The notes below the pieces were generated by a model. It saw nothing but the letters and a program-made list of their open reading frames with translations, was not told the origin of the DNA and did not search any database. The position numbers were made by a program, and so were the translations under genes. Positions 6,327 to 17,523 of a stretch of DNA of 64,000 nt are shown here, in pieces (within the stretch, counting starts at the first letter, position 1; the number at the start of each line of letters is the position of its first letter). Source of the stretch: Siphonodentalium dalli (Eukaryota > Mollusca > Scaphopoda > Gadilida > Siphonodentaliidae); assembly GCA_032622095.1 (NCBI GenBank), contig CP136064.1, forward strand, positions 181,756,011 to 181,820,010, written 5' to 3'.

Positions 6327-7098
6327 CTCGCGACGACCATTCCCGTGGGTTTTTACCCTTAGATGGGAAGTTTGGTCTCGATCGGTGCAGCCGCTTTCGA
6401 GTCTATATAGGGCACACACATATACGGAAGTCTCAAAATATATAGTAGACTAACAGATTAGCCCGCCAATGGCGGGTTGGCGGGATTGGTCCCATGGCTT
6501 TGGTCGATCCATTAATTTTTGTTTTTCAAGGTAACCCCGTACGTCGCTGCCACCGCTGATGCCCGAAATATCGCCCAAGGTCATTTGCGAGTACCCGTGT
6601 CAAGGTCATGCTGGGTGGACAAAAAAAACCCGACAAAAATATTTCCCTCCCGAGTTGACGATGTCACCGCTGACTACTGAGATATCACCCAAGGGCATTT
6701 GTGGGTACCCATTTCAAGGTCAAGGTCACCTCGGGCGGACAAACTGACCCGACGAAAATCTCCCCCGTCCCTTGGAACACATAAGTACGAAATTTCGTCT
6801 CGATATCCCCAGAGACGGTAAAATGCCGTATTTTCACTAAAGTAGACAAACGCTCTTTAATAGAGACGCCTCATATACAAGCGCTCATTAATTATCACGC
6901 GATTGACCCATCAAACCCAATTACGATGGCAGTTGAAGGGTGAAGGAGTGCTCGGAAGTTCTCAGAAGCGGTGCGATGACACTTCCCGCGGTTTTTATCC
7001 TTAGATAGGAAGTTTGGGTTCAATCGGTCGATCCGTTTTCGAGTCTATAAAGGACATCAGGGTTGGTGTGATCGTAATCAGTAATCGTAATCAAAGTA
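6327..7098. repeat. Mosaic of dispersed host-type repeats
   Basis: Two copies of a motif around GGAAGTTTGG...TTTTCGAGTCTATA occur at about 6367-6410 and 7007-7052, with matching flanks (CGTGGGTTTTTACCCTTAGAT and a close variant). Two units of about 117 bp (6550-6780) share GCTGA...GAKATCRCCCAAGG and TCAAGGTCA. No gene is seen. These link the virus-like cluster to ordinary genomic repeat DNA on the same contig. Confidence 0.6.
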
Positions 7099-7198
7099 NN
7101 NNNNNNNNNNNNNNNNNNNNNNNNNNNNNNNNNNNNNNNNNNNNNNNNNNNNNNNNNNNNNNNNNNNNNNNNNNNNNNNNNNNNNNNNNNNNNNNNNN
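7099..7198. other. Assembly gap of 100 Ns
   Basis: Exactly 100 consecutive N, the usual default for a scaffolding gap of unknown size. Adjacency of the virus-like cluster and the desaturase locus therefore depends on the scaffolding. Confidence 0.99.
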
Positions 7199-10100
7199 AA
7201 GGGTATCTTTACCCCACAAAATAAACCAATACTTGTACTAGATACTAGTTATATTTATTCTAGTTCTCTGATGATTCCAAAAGTTTGAGGATTTAGCTTG
7301 AATTTTGGAAGATTACAAGTAAGTTTCGGAAAAAATGTCCATGACCATCAATGTTGAAATTACTGCCTCTGTGCCACCATAACATTTTATGTATGTTATT
7401 GCAGATCCATTATAGGAATAATCTTTTTTGAATGAATATTGACATTCTCCAATTGATCTAATAAACCTATTTGTATATATGTATAAGTATCTTTTTGTTC
7501 CTTATTGACTTGTTAGATTTTGATTAGATCCAGTGTAATCTAATCAAATGTTTGGTAGCTACTGGGTACCATGACTACCGTTATCAACAATACCATTCAA
7601 CTTGACCATTCAGCCCCAAAAAGTGGCCACCTCACTGAGTTTCCAGATAGATAAACCTGTGACATGTTCAGATGCACAAATGTGTGATTTATTGTTATCT
7701 TGAATTTGGTGCAAATGTAAAGGACAGTGCAATAATTTAAACAGTGTATTGTGCTGCCTTAATAGTGGGTACAAATGGCTTCTGTGAATATTTGTAATCA
7801 TCGCAAAACATTCAAAAACTAAAGCTTCCAAAAGTAACTACTATCCATAGCAAAGATTGATGTACTATTTCCTTTTCAAATTTTATAGACAAAATCAGTC
7901 CATGGTGACAAGATAAATTAAATTAAATTAAATAAGATATGCTGAAAAAACTATTTCAGATGCATCTACGAAAATTCATACTCAGACTTTGCTTATAAAT
8001 CCCATGTTAAAGTACTCCTAATGGCAAACATCCATACCCCATTTCATTTAGATCAGATCCATAACTCAGATATATGACCGGATGAATGGACAGACAGACA
8101 AAGTCAATCCAGTATACAACTAATTTTTCCTCAAATAGTTGGGTGATAATTAATACTGTAATGAAGTGATCTGGGTCTCCATATATCAGATTAAGTTGAG
8201 AAGGTGTGATCTCAGATCAGACAATCTGCAGCAGGGAGTGAATCTGACATGGGATCCTGTCTTTTCAACAGTTTGTGCTGTTGAAAGTACATGTAAGATG
8301 ACATGATGAAAAACAAATGCATAATCTAGAAAAATCATTGAAACTTGGCATTTTGTTTTGTGAGCATCAATAAACTAAATAAAGTCAGATGACATAATTA
8401 AGTTGGCATGATGTTTATAAAATGAGAAACAGACACTTTATCAATTTTTTGTTTTAAATAATGATAAACTATTAAGCACAATGTAAAATTGGATGATTGA
8501 AAGTGGAAAGATTGATTGATGGCACATCAGTTGAGTTTGGTCATAACAGCCATTTCGTTATTCGGCAAATCACATAAGCCTTATATTAATTCTTGACCCA
8601 GGCCTCCATCTCATTAGGTGGATTACGGACAGTTTCTTTTAAAAGCTGACAATAATCTTATCAGATAAACACCCAGTCTCTTTGAAATTCTCTAGATATC
8701 CCATTCATAATCATTTACTGAACTGATGGGATTCCCTCCATTTCATTGGAGAGTGGCGAAGCAAGCACATGGTATCATTGGTTTATGGCATAACAGATCA
8801 AATCACAGATCAGAGGTCAATGACGTGTTGACAAGTTTCCCACGCATTGTCAAACTCAACTATTGTTGGAAAACTGAATACAGGCAATATATCCATAACT
8901 CATTTTACCCATTGCAATATAGGAGACATCATCATCATGGCACATCTAGAGATGTAATTCCGTTAGGATTATCGTCAGCTTTTCAAAGAGACTTATTAAC
9001 ATCTGGAGCTGTGATTCAGATTTCAATTCTAGGACAAAGTGGCTTTCCCAAGATGACATAATAAATTGTTTCCAATTGTAGAGAATTGTAGTAATCAGTA
9101 GTAGTTATAAAAACAACAAGATGCGAACGAATAATCTGGAATATATATTGACTGATAAAAACTCGAAGATGATGTCACATTGATTACGATGAGTATAATG
9201 AACTATGAATATGTCACCTGTATTCTGCACTACAGAATTTGTTGTTCCACTATATGTGGGGAAAATTGCCCCAACAGGTCATTGACCTCGGACCTCGCAA
9301 TTTACATATAAGCAACCATGAAGCATTGTTTTTAATTGTTATTGGCTTTTTATTAGACTGGATTCTGCCTTGCAATGAGCTGTTGTGCAACCAATGAAAT
9401 GGCGTCCAGTCTGAGACATGACCAATGGAATGGAGGGAATTCCATCAATACAGAAATGAAATCTGAATCACAGTTCCAGAGACGTAAATCTGATAAGGCT
9501 TATAAAGAGACTCGATGTGTGAAACTGAACCACTGCACTCTCATGATTCATTCCATCAAAAAGGTTTTGCAAAAACGGTATTTTGATGCGAATAATTTAA
9601 CAAAGAAATGTTAGACACTCAGAGGGTATTCACATGCAAGAAAAGTGAAGTACGCATAATTTTGTCTATAAGTGAATAACAATTGAAGAAAATATTGGTG
9701 GATTACAAACATGAAAATATTTTAGTGAATAACTCTTTTCTAACTTTCGTCAGGATTTTATTTAAAGCCAAATAAAATTTAATCACAATCTAATTGTCAT
9801 ATTTTATGCAAAATGGTTTAAAAAAAAATAAATAGTATGAAAGATTTTTGAGTTATTTGTATTTATCGAACTGAGTGTATATCAAAGTTTTAAATTATAT
9901 CACCAAGATTTAGTTTAGGTCTAAATTGATCCAAAATAAATGAAAGAAATTACATGTAGCATCATACACTGTCTGTACTATAGGCATGTCCACTATCAAG
10001 AGTATGAACACCTGCAAATTTTTTAATCAGTTTAGTAAAGAAATCATGATGTTTGGGCCTACAGAATTTCGGAGTTTAGAAACACAAATTTGAAGTTATG

Positions 10101-10434
10101 TCACAGAGCATCAAACCTGGTCTTCCAAACTTAATGGGTACTCAAATTAACCCTGGATTATTATGATGTACATATCAGTCAAGGTTCAGTTAGCAAGAAC
10201 TCATAAAATAAAAAATAAAGAAGCTGTTAAGTTGAACCTAAACTTATTAAATAGGTCAAACATCAGCATACTAGAAAATAATATGTGTATAAATGAGAAT
10301 CTACAATATAGTAATATGAATAAAATATGATATATGTGTGAAAAAAATGGCCCACGCTTTCAACAGTTTATATGTGCTTATATTCCTAGGCATGTTATAT
10401 AACGTGGAAAATAATCAACGATAATTTAATCATA
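7199..10434. other. Non-coding stretch, no gene seen
   Basis: AT-rich DNA with short spurious ORFs. Between about 8560 and 9560 there are scattered inverse matches: a segment around 8730 against 9415-9450, and ATTCAGATTTC at 9015 against the segment near 9465. They suggest a decayed fold-back transposon. Near 8090 an ACAGACAGACAAAG tail of a dispersed repeat is visible. Nothing else is recognised. Confidence 0.5.
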
Positions 10435-10975
10435 AGCTGTCAATTCACCGTTGCACGGGCGGCGTTCGTTGCAGAAATATTCATATTTGTTCAAATCGCC
10501 ATCAACGGAAGGAATATTATAATATATATAATTTTGTTCATGTGCCAAACATAATCAGCATGTAAATAGTATATTGTCGTCAAGACGTACGATGGTGAAT
10601 GTAAACAAGAACCTTCTCGTGTTACAGAAGTTTTACTTCTGTTTACAGAACACAGCGCAATAATATTGGTTAATTACACAAAATGACATAAACCCACTTT
10701 ATTATTTCCATATCAGGAAAACAGTAACAAATAATGTTCTTTATGTTTACCATATCCGGATCTAAACAAAAGCCAGGTTCTGTAACATTTTTTGCTTTTG
10801 TTTACATAACAAAGGAAAAACATTTGACAACATACTGCTTATGCCATATTTCTGATTGATATAAGAACAAGGTCTGTCTATATTTTACTATTCTTTCTGT
10901 TTATGGCGGTTTTTGACGGAGCTCAATATTTTAACAGCATACCCACCGCCAACGCCGCCAATATCTTTAATCAGT
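10435..10975. repeat. Dispersed repeat family A, copy 1
   Basis: About 540 bp shared with 57905-58395 and, in part, 28320-28560. Common blocks include AATATTCATATTTGTTC, CATAAAC/ACGCTCTTTATTA, CTTTATGTTTACCAT and GGCGGTTTTTGACGG. It ends in ATACCCACCGCCAA. No ORF; probably a non-autonomous element. Confidence 0.7.
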
Positions 10976-11739
10976 GTCAGTCACTCTTCCAGAAAGCACA
11001 GGACACATTCTTGTTTGGATGTGACCGACCAATGAAAATGGTCAAAATTAAGTTTTTCTTCAACTGGAAGTTTGATTGATAGGTGTTTGTTCCAAAGACA
11101 TAACTGTTAAACGCAAGGAATGTATTCAATATTATGGAAATACATCGGTAAAAACTAGATGCTTTTAATCAATACTGGGATCAAATTATAAGAAATGGCT
11201 CTTGTTAAGATTAAGATCATGAGTTTTAACCAAAAAGTTTGAAGAAAAGTTACTATAACATGTGAGTTACAGAAATTGTCTTCACACTTCTCATTATAAC
11301 TGCATAACCTTAATCGAAACAAGAGTTACTTCTTAAATACTTAAACTTGAACAAATCTATTCCTCAATTGAATATGAACTATCATTCCTTATTTAATTTG
11401 ACCAATCAGTGAAAATATTACCGGCATCAAGTCATGGAATGAGAATGACAGTCAGAGCGAATGGAAAGATATTCCTGCTGTTGCAAACAATTTCAATATT
11501 TCAATGAGTCAGTAGTCCTGTGAATTATTAAAGCACATCAATTATATGAATATGATATATATTCAAAAGAATCTACAAAGCATGTAATATTGAGCAAAGT
11601 AAAAAATAAAAAAAAGCAGTACAAATAGATTGTTACATGCTATCACAGTTTACAAGAAAATATGTTATAGCAACTTTGGTTATGAAAAAAATGATTCATG
11701 AGTTTGTAATTAAAGCAGACTTAGTGATCCGAATCTATA
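10976..11739. other. Non-coding stretch, nothing recognised
   Basis: AT-rich DNA without long ORFs, RNA genes or clear repeats. Confidence 0.5.
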
Positions 11740-13345
11740 ATAATAATAATGACCAGTTTTATATAGCAACAAGAGCATCGCTAGGGCGTGGCAAAATACG
11801 CCCTTTAGCCATTTCGAATTGTACTATCGCAAAATATATAATACTTTGAGCTTACATTTGAAGAAAATCTGATATACCCCTAATTTCAATGCCAAAATGT
11901 GGTCAAATTCTAAGTCGAAAAAATGGCCATAACTCATGTAAAAATAATTAGACAGAACCTATATTCAAATTTGGTCTGTAGTTTTAGCTGGGAAATACAC
12001 ATACCAGCTTTGGTTCAGCTCAAATAATCAAAACTGGAGTTATCGTTCGGAAACCAAAATGTTATGAAATTGGTCAAATTCTAAGTTGAAAAAGGGCCGT
12101 AACTCATGTAAAAATAATTGGACGGAACCCATATTCGAACTTGGCCTGTATCTTTAGCTGGGAAATACACATACCAACTTTGGTTCAGATCAAATAATCC
12201 AAACTGGAGTTATCGGTCGGAAACCAAAAATGTTAACAGACGGTCAAATTCTAAGTCAAAAAAGGGCCTGTAACTCATGTAAAAATAATTGGACGGAACC
12301 CATATTCGAACTTGGCCTGTATCTTTAGCTGGGATATACACATACCAACTTTGGTTCAGATCAAATAATCCAAACTGGAGTTATCGGTCTGAAACCAAAA
12401 ATGTTAACAGACGGTCAAATTCTAAGTCAAAAAAGGGCCGTAACTCATGTAAAAATAATTGGACGGAACCCATATTCGAACTTGGCCTGTATCTTTAGCT
12501 GGGAAATACACATACCAACTTTGGTTCAGATCAAATAATCCAAACTGGAGTTATCGGTCGGAAACCAAAAATGTTAAATGACGGTCAAATTCTAAGTCGA
12601 AAAAGGGCCGTAACTCATGTAAAAATATTTGGACGGAACCTATATTCGAACTTGGCCTGTATCTTTAGCTGGGAAATACACATACCAACTTTGGTCCAGA
12701 TCAAATAATCCAAACTGGAGTTATCGATCGGAAACCAAAAATGTTAACGGACGGACGGACAGACAGACGGACGGACGGACGGACGTACCAACAAATGGGT
12801 AGATATGTGGCTTCGACCTATGTGGCTAGAAATGGTAATGTGGCTTTAGTTTTTAGGTGGCTTCTCAAGTAGCCATAAAATTTTAAGTGGCTATCAAGTA
12901 GTAGATAGTGATAAAACTCCAGATTATGGATTCATAACATGTTGGAATTATAGCAGAAGAAGCTGATTAAAACTCAAAAACTTGCTCACAGCAACTGGGA
13001 CAGTGGACTAGGAGAAACTGACAGGTCCGTGATTGGGTGGCTAGCCACATAAATGTCTTGTCAGTGTCCGACATCTCCTATTGACGGGTCATGGATGTCT
13101 AAATCGATGGACTTTTTTTTCTCCAAATTTTGAGTGACTACAAAATTAAATAAGCTGATTAGGCCAAATAGATCATTTTAGAACGTCCATCTGAAAGCTG
13201 TTACGTGGCTAGCCACGCAACGGAAGTTATGCACATAAATATCCATTTTACACAATCTTAGCCACATAAGTAGTCATTAGTAAACACGGACGGACAGACG
13301 GACGGACAGACTGATAACATAATACGACCTTTTTTCAAAAAGGGC
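11740..13345. repeat. Repeat element with internal tandem array (about 176-bp units, five copies)
   Basis: Units with AAAAAGGGCCGTAACTCATG, ACCCATATTCGAACTTGGCC and ACACATACCAACTTTGG repeat from about 11895 to 12745, then a GGAC/GACA microsatellite (12750-12785). A second part with GTGGCT-rich sequence ends in another GGACGGACAGAC run (13289-13310). Outer ends carry GGGCGTGGCAAAATACGCCC (about 11786) and AAAAAGGGCGTATAATTA (13336 on), partly inverse to each other. The same module recurs at 24230, 29050, 35690 and 38885. Confidence 0.8.
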
Positions 13346-13379
13346 GTATAATTAACCAATTACTTGCTCTAACACGCGC

Positions 13380-13625
13380 TCATTGGTACTCATTTAACGC
13401 ATGAGTGATGCGAAGCCGACACAGTACAAGCGACCTTGCTCAAGGGTCACAACTTGGCACGGGTTTTGAATGAGCGAGCAATCCGACAATTGCATGTCGC
13501 TCAAAGCGGCCAAGCCAATGCTGTGTGAAGACTCACAGTAGACCAACGACGCACTGCGAACCCATATCATTGTGTTTACAGCGAATACAAGTCCGACACG
13601 CTAACTACTGGACCACGGAGCTCCA
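13380..13625 (-). repeat. tRNA-derived SINE
   Basis: On the minus strand the head (13623 down) reads GAGCTCCGTGGTCCAGTAGTTAGCG, which fits an A box, and TGGGTTCGCAGTGCG, which fits a B box, about 50 nt apart. The rest is a SINE body. Too divergent and extended to be a working tRNA gene. Confidence 0.65.
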
Positions 13626-13961
13626 TCTAGCACTTTATACTAGTACGATCAACATTTGTTTAGATTCCTTATGTTTACAACAATAAAACTTTATTTCAAC
13701 TGTCTACTATTAATCCATCTCAGACCACATAGTATTAAAGGGTCAGTTCATTGGTCGGCAGTGGAGATACAACACTACAGCACTGAGACAGCTGTCATTC
13801 ACTCGCTGCTCATATTTTGGGTCAAATCGTGAGCATGTGATAGGAACAATGTTGACCATAGCTTCAACAGCCTAAAATATCTTCGGTCTGTCTCAATAGA
13901 ACCATACAAATATGGATATCATTGGAACCGGCTCCTTGACCACATTGTGATAGTTACAGTT

Positions 13962-14195
13962 ATGCCCTGTGCCAATGCATTTTCTTATATATGCGAGTCG
14001 ACCATAGGTCGCCTCGCATATATAAGAGAATGCATTGGCCTAAAAAAAATCTTTTTTTAACACTTTTTACCATTTTTTCTTACATTCTTTAACAATTTTA
14101 TAATTTTTAATGTGTTAAGCCAATGCATTCTCTTATATATGCGAGGCGACCTATGGTCGACTCGCATATATAAGAGAATGCATTGGCACAGGGCC
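13962..14195. repeat. Pair of inverted 69-bp hairpins (hairpin family H)
   Basis: Hairpins 13971-14039 and 14119-14187 each have arms reading GCCAATGCATTCTCTTATAT and continuing ATGCGAG, around a CGACCATAGGTCG-type loop. The two are inverse copies with matching outer flanks (CCCTGTGCC / GGCACAGGG), so hairpins sit within a larger palindrome. The spacer is T-rich. Confidence 0.9.
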
Positions 14196-14295
14196 GTTCT
14201 GTTGGGTTAATTCAATGCGGAGATCTCTTTGATATGAATCCCCCCAATATCAAAACTCATGTCCCGCTAATACGTACATGATATTATAAAGTTAG

Positions 14296-14452
14296 TATAC
14301 AATGTTGTGTACAGTATTTGTTTTTCTTGTATGAGTCCAGGTTGTGGAGAAAAGTCATATTGGACAAGACACACAGTGTCGAGACCAATATGACTTTTCA
14401 CCACAACCTGGACAAGTACAAGAAAAACACATTCTGTACACAACATAGTATA
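14296..14452. repeat. Fold-back element, about 157 bp
   Basis: TATACAATGTTGTGTACAG at the left pairs with CTGTACACAACATAGTATA at the right. Inner arms include CCAGGTTGTGG and AAAGTCATATTGG. A related fragment with AATATGACTTT occurs at about 14604-14643. Confidence 0.85.
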
Positions 14453-15315
14453 ATAACATCATTTTTATTATCCATCTGTATATTTTTTCAAATAAAACGT
14501 TTGTGGTTATTTTTGGTGTTTGTCAGCACTTGGTTCTCTATAAAAGCCTATATTTGATCATCAGAAAGCATGATTTGGAAAAGTAAACACGGAAGTGAAA
14601 GTTGAGACCAATATGACTTTCGGGAGTCCAATATGACTTTTCCTGGATTATCATGTGATAGCTTTTGCCCACACAGAAATATTGTTAGTTTAGGGATGGA
14701 TAATAATATGGATCCTTTGACAATAATATTAGCGGTGGCTGAATGTAACAAATATTTATCATGTACATACTTCTTGATCGCACAATGTGAGAATGTCACG
14801 AAATGCATGAAATATCTGTGGAAATAGAAGACTGTTATATGCTGTTGTTGTCATTGGATTCTAGAGAACTTCAACTGGGATTTGAGCAAGACATGTAAAA
14901 TATGAAACATGGTGATTGAAAAATAGTACTAATGAAATAACAACAATAATGTGTCTTAAATAGTAATATTGATTGTAAGTCACATAACTCTAAATCCTTT
15001 CAAGCAAAAGAGCAACTTATCGTCCTAAGCCTAATTCCTTTGAGTAATTTCTATTGACTCGTACATAAAGTTTGTGTGTCACTTGTTCACTTTGAGAAAA
15101 AAAGAATAAAACAGTAGTCACCGGGCTCGTGGTGCAGTATGACATGTAACAGTCAACCAATCATTGGGTATCAGTAATTATGATTTTTGGTAATGTGAAA
15201 CAATCACTCCTGTATTCATTTCCATAAGAATGACATGTTCTCAAATTGCTGATCTACAGAAATAAGCCACAAAAGCAAATGAGATGCAATTTCTGGACAT
15301 TTTCGGACTGTGTAA

Positions 15316-15384
15316 GCCAGTGCATTCGCTTATATATGCGAGGCTCACTATGTGAGACTCGCATATATAAGAAAACACACTGGC
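15316..15384. repeat. Hairpin family H, 69 bp
   Basis: GCCAGTGCATTCGCTTATAT at the left is mirrored by an arm ending in ACACTGGC at the right. The loop contains CTCACTATGTGAG. Confidence 0.85.
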
Positions 15385-15393
15385 TCATGATCT

Positions 15394-16517
15394 TTAACCC
15401 TTTGAACCCGTAACACCGATATTTCAGTGCAAACGAACCGTGACTATATCCCGTAACACCGAAATTTCGGTGCAGCGATGACATGAGGCGATAACAAATT
15501 TTATCTAGTATAACCAGCGCCAGACCCACTGATTTATATGTGATTGGCCCCAACATATGTCAGCGGAACCGATGTTGTGTATGGAATGGTTGGCCGCTAG
15601 TTTCGGATAGAAATATATGCGCATGCGCACAGCATATAATCTACAAAAAGACACGATATTTTAAGCGCAATGTGGCACTATATTTACGGCATATATAGTT
15701 TCATGTTCCACATGTTTGTAGAACAGACATAATTTAGACATATATTTTCAGTTTAATTTACCTTCACGTGTATTAATCGGTGTTCTACCACATTTTTGGA
15801 AGGGTCTATCGCATATCAAGTTGATTTGCTCGCGCATGTGCAGAGCAGCACACGACAAATCAATGGTTTACACATGCCCACTAATATAAATGATCCCATA
15901 CACGTCAGTGGTGGCAAGGGTGTGTATATGCGATGGTTGCCCACTAGCATCGGGTAGGAATATATGGGCATGCACATATAATGGCTATAATTCACAAAAC
16001 ATGCCTAGTAACCATTGCTAAGGAGAGATTAGGTGGCAAAGTCTCCCGTTCTTATGACCAGTGGTCCCTGCATGCATAACATTCTTGCACAGTTTTAAAC
16101 ATGTGCCCCCTTTGGACATAACCAATTAACACCATGCGACTCGACACTGTCTAAATTAAGGCAAATATACCACTTAATGGTTAGTGCAATGGTGTCATTC
16201 GATCAGTTGTGGTATTTGCTTAGCAACCGTTGCTACCCTTAAATAAGACATGGCGTTGAATTTCGACTCTAAAAGGTATATTTGCATTTTCCAGTCATTC
16301 CGGGTAGTTGCCTAGCAACCGTTACCAAGGAGTTGCCACAGAACATTTTATCTCGATCTTATCATGATCAGTGATCCATGGGGGACAAACATGTAAAGTT
16401 TCAGACCTGTGCCACAATTTAAACATAACCAACATCATGCGACAAGCAACTGTCTAATTTAAAGGAAAATGACCCAGGGTGTCGATCGCTGTGGGGCGTC
16501 AGGGTTCAAAGGGTTAA
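15394..16517. mobile_element. TTAA-flanked MITE (piggyBac-like), 1.1 kb
   Basis: Bounded by TTAA on both sides with a perfect 16-bp terminal inverted repeat TTAACCCTTTGAACCC. There is no transposase ORF. Inside, CCGTAACACCGAAATTTCGG-type palindromic motifs and two related halves (GCGCATGCGCA / GGGCATGCACAT; TAGCAACCGTTGC twice) are seen. TTAA target and CCCT-type termini point to the piggyBac superfamily by inference. Confidence 0.8.
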
Positions 16518-16836
16518 TGCTGCACCAGCACAGGTCCTGTCATGAAAGAGTTAAATATTGGCAAGAAAAAAGAAGAATCAGGGCCAGGAATACATCTTTA
16601 ACATTCCTATTGCTCGACCTATTTAACCCTTTCATGACAGGAGCTTCTCTTGTGCAGCATTAAAGATCCTGTGCCAGTGCATTCTCTTATTTATATGAGT
16701 CTCCCATAGGGAGCCTCGCATTTATAAGAGAATGCACTGGCTTACAAGGTGAAGGTAAATATTGTTAGGCCAATGCATTCTCTTTATATGCGAGGCCCCC
16801 TATGGGAGACTCGCATATATAACAGAATGCATTGGC
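16518..16836. repeat. Two hairpins of family H and a TTAA MITE fragment
   Basis: The hairpins lie at 16673-16741 and 16769-16836. Upstream, TCCTGTCATGAAAGAGTTAA and TTAACCCTTTCATGACAGGA (about 16530-16660) are inverse ends of a short TTAA-type element related to 23329-23496. Confidence 0.8.
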
Positions 16837-17474
16837 ACAGGGTTTTCACAAAATTTCTGGAAACTCCAATCATGAAAACTAATTGAAACTGTTACTCTTA
16901 ACCATAACAGTAATAATAGTCATACATTTACATAACATCTCTATTATTATGGATATTGTGTATTCGCCACCATAAAAGATTAAGACCATGATTTCACCTT
17001 GTCAAAAATAGATAGAATGCTTGAATGTGACTGCAGGCATTTCAAAGGGAGTTATATCCCATCACAACCCTGTAGTATAATATCTAAATGTACCAGTAAA
17101 TTCAGGACCTGGTCATCTTCGCCCCAGGGTAATTGCTCTACGTGCACATGTTGAAAGTAATTGTGATTTAATTCATGTAACAAATTATCAATAATTAGTA
17201 TTTATCAATAGTATTATTACATCTGAGCATTCAAAGGTTATTGGTATGCCGCAGAATCACAATAAATCGTAATCTATCTCTGACTCAAGCTTTTGTGAGT
17301 CCATATAACACTGTCAATCAACAATGGAGAAAACAAGGTCTGTCATATTCGGGCATAAAATGCGGTTATGAATGTGTTAAGTTAGAACATAGGAGATTAT
17401 GCATAGAAAATGTTATAAATAGTAACAAACAATGATAAATAAATAAGTGGTCTTTGGAGGTGAAGAGTTAAGTA
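16837..17474. other. Downstream region of the desaturase gene
   Basis: No ORF of note. On the minus strand an ATTAAA at about 17167-17172, roughly 300 nt after the stop, could be a poly(A) signal; no AATAAA was found between it and the stop. Confidence 0.35.
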
Positions 17475-17523
17475 TCAGGAGTGATATGCTTCTTCCCAAA
17501 TCTTTCCTGATGCCTTGAGTGAT
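17475..17523 (-). CDS. Desaturase exon 10 (C-terminus and stop)
   Basis: Completes Arg, then [15 protein letters not shown] and TGA. Acceptor TCATTTTAG. Confidence 0.88.

Noticed and set aside
6002-6445. Overlapping ORFs on both strands with a GHYGPVPPSG repeat
   Set aside because: They follow from a stop-free 30-bp unit in a palindrome; equal openness on both strands argues against coding.
8726-9614. Two ORFs of 111 and 79 codons
   Set aside because: No recognisable domain, no splice context, and they overlap scattered inverted repeats.
13540-13623. tRNA gene (also 26700-26766 and 43920-44000)
   Set aside because: A and B boxes are present but embedded in SINE bodies, without a clean cloverleaf.
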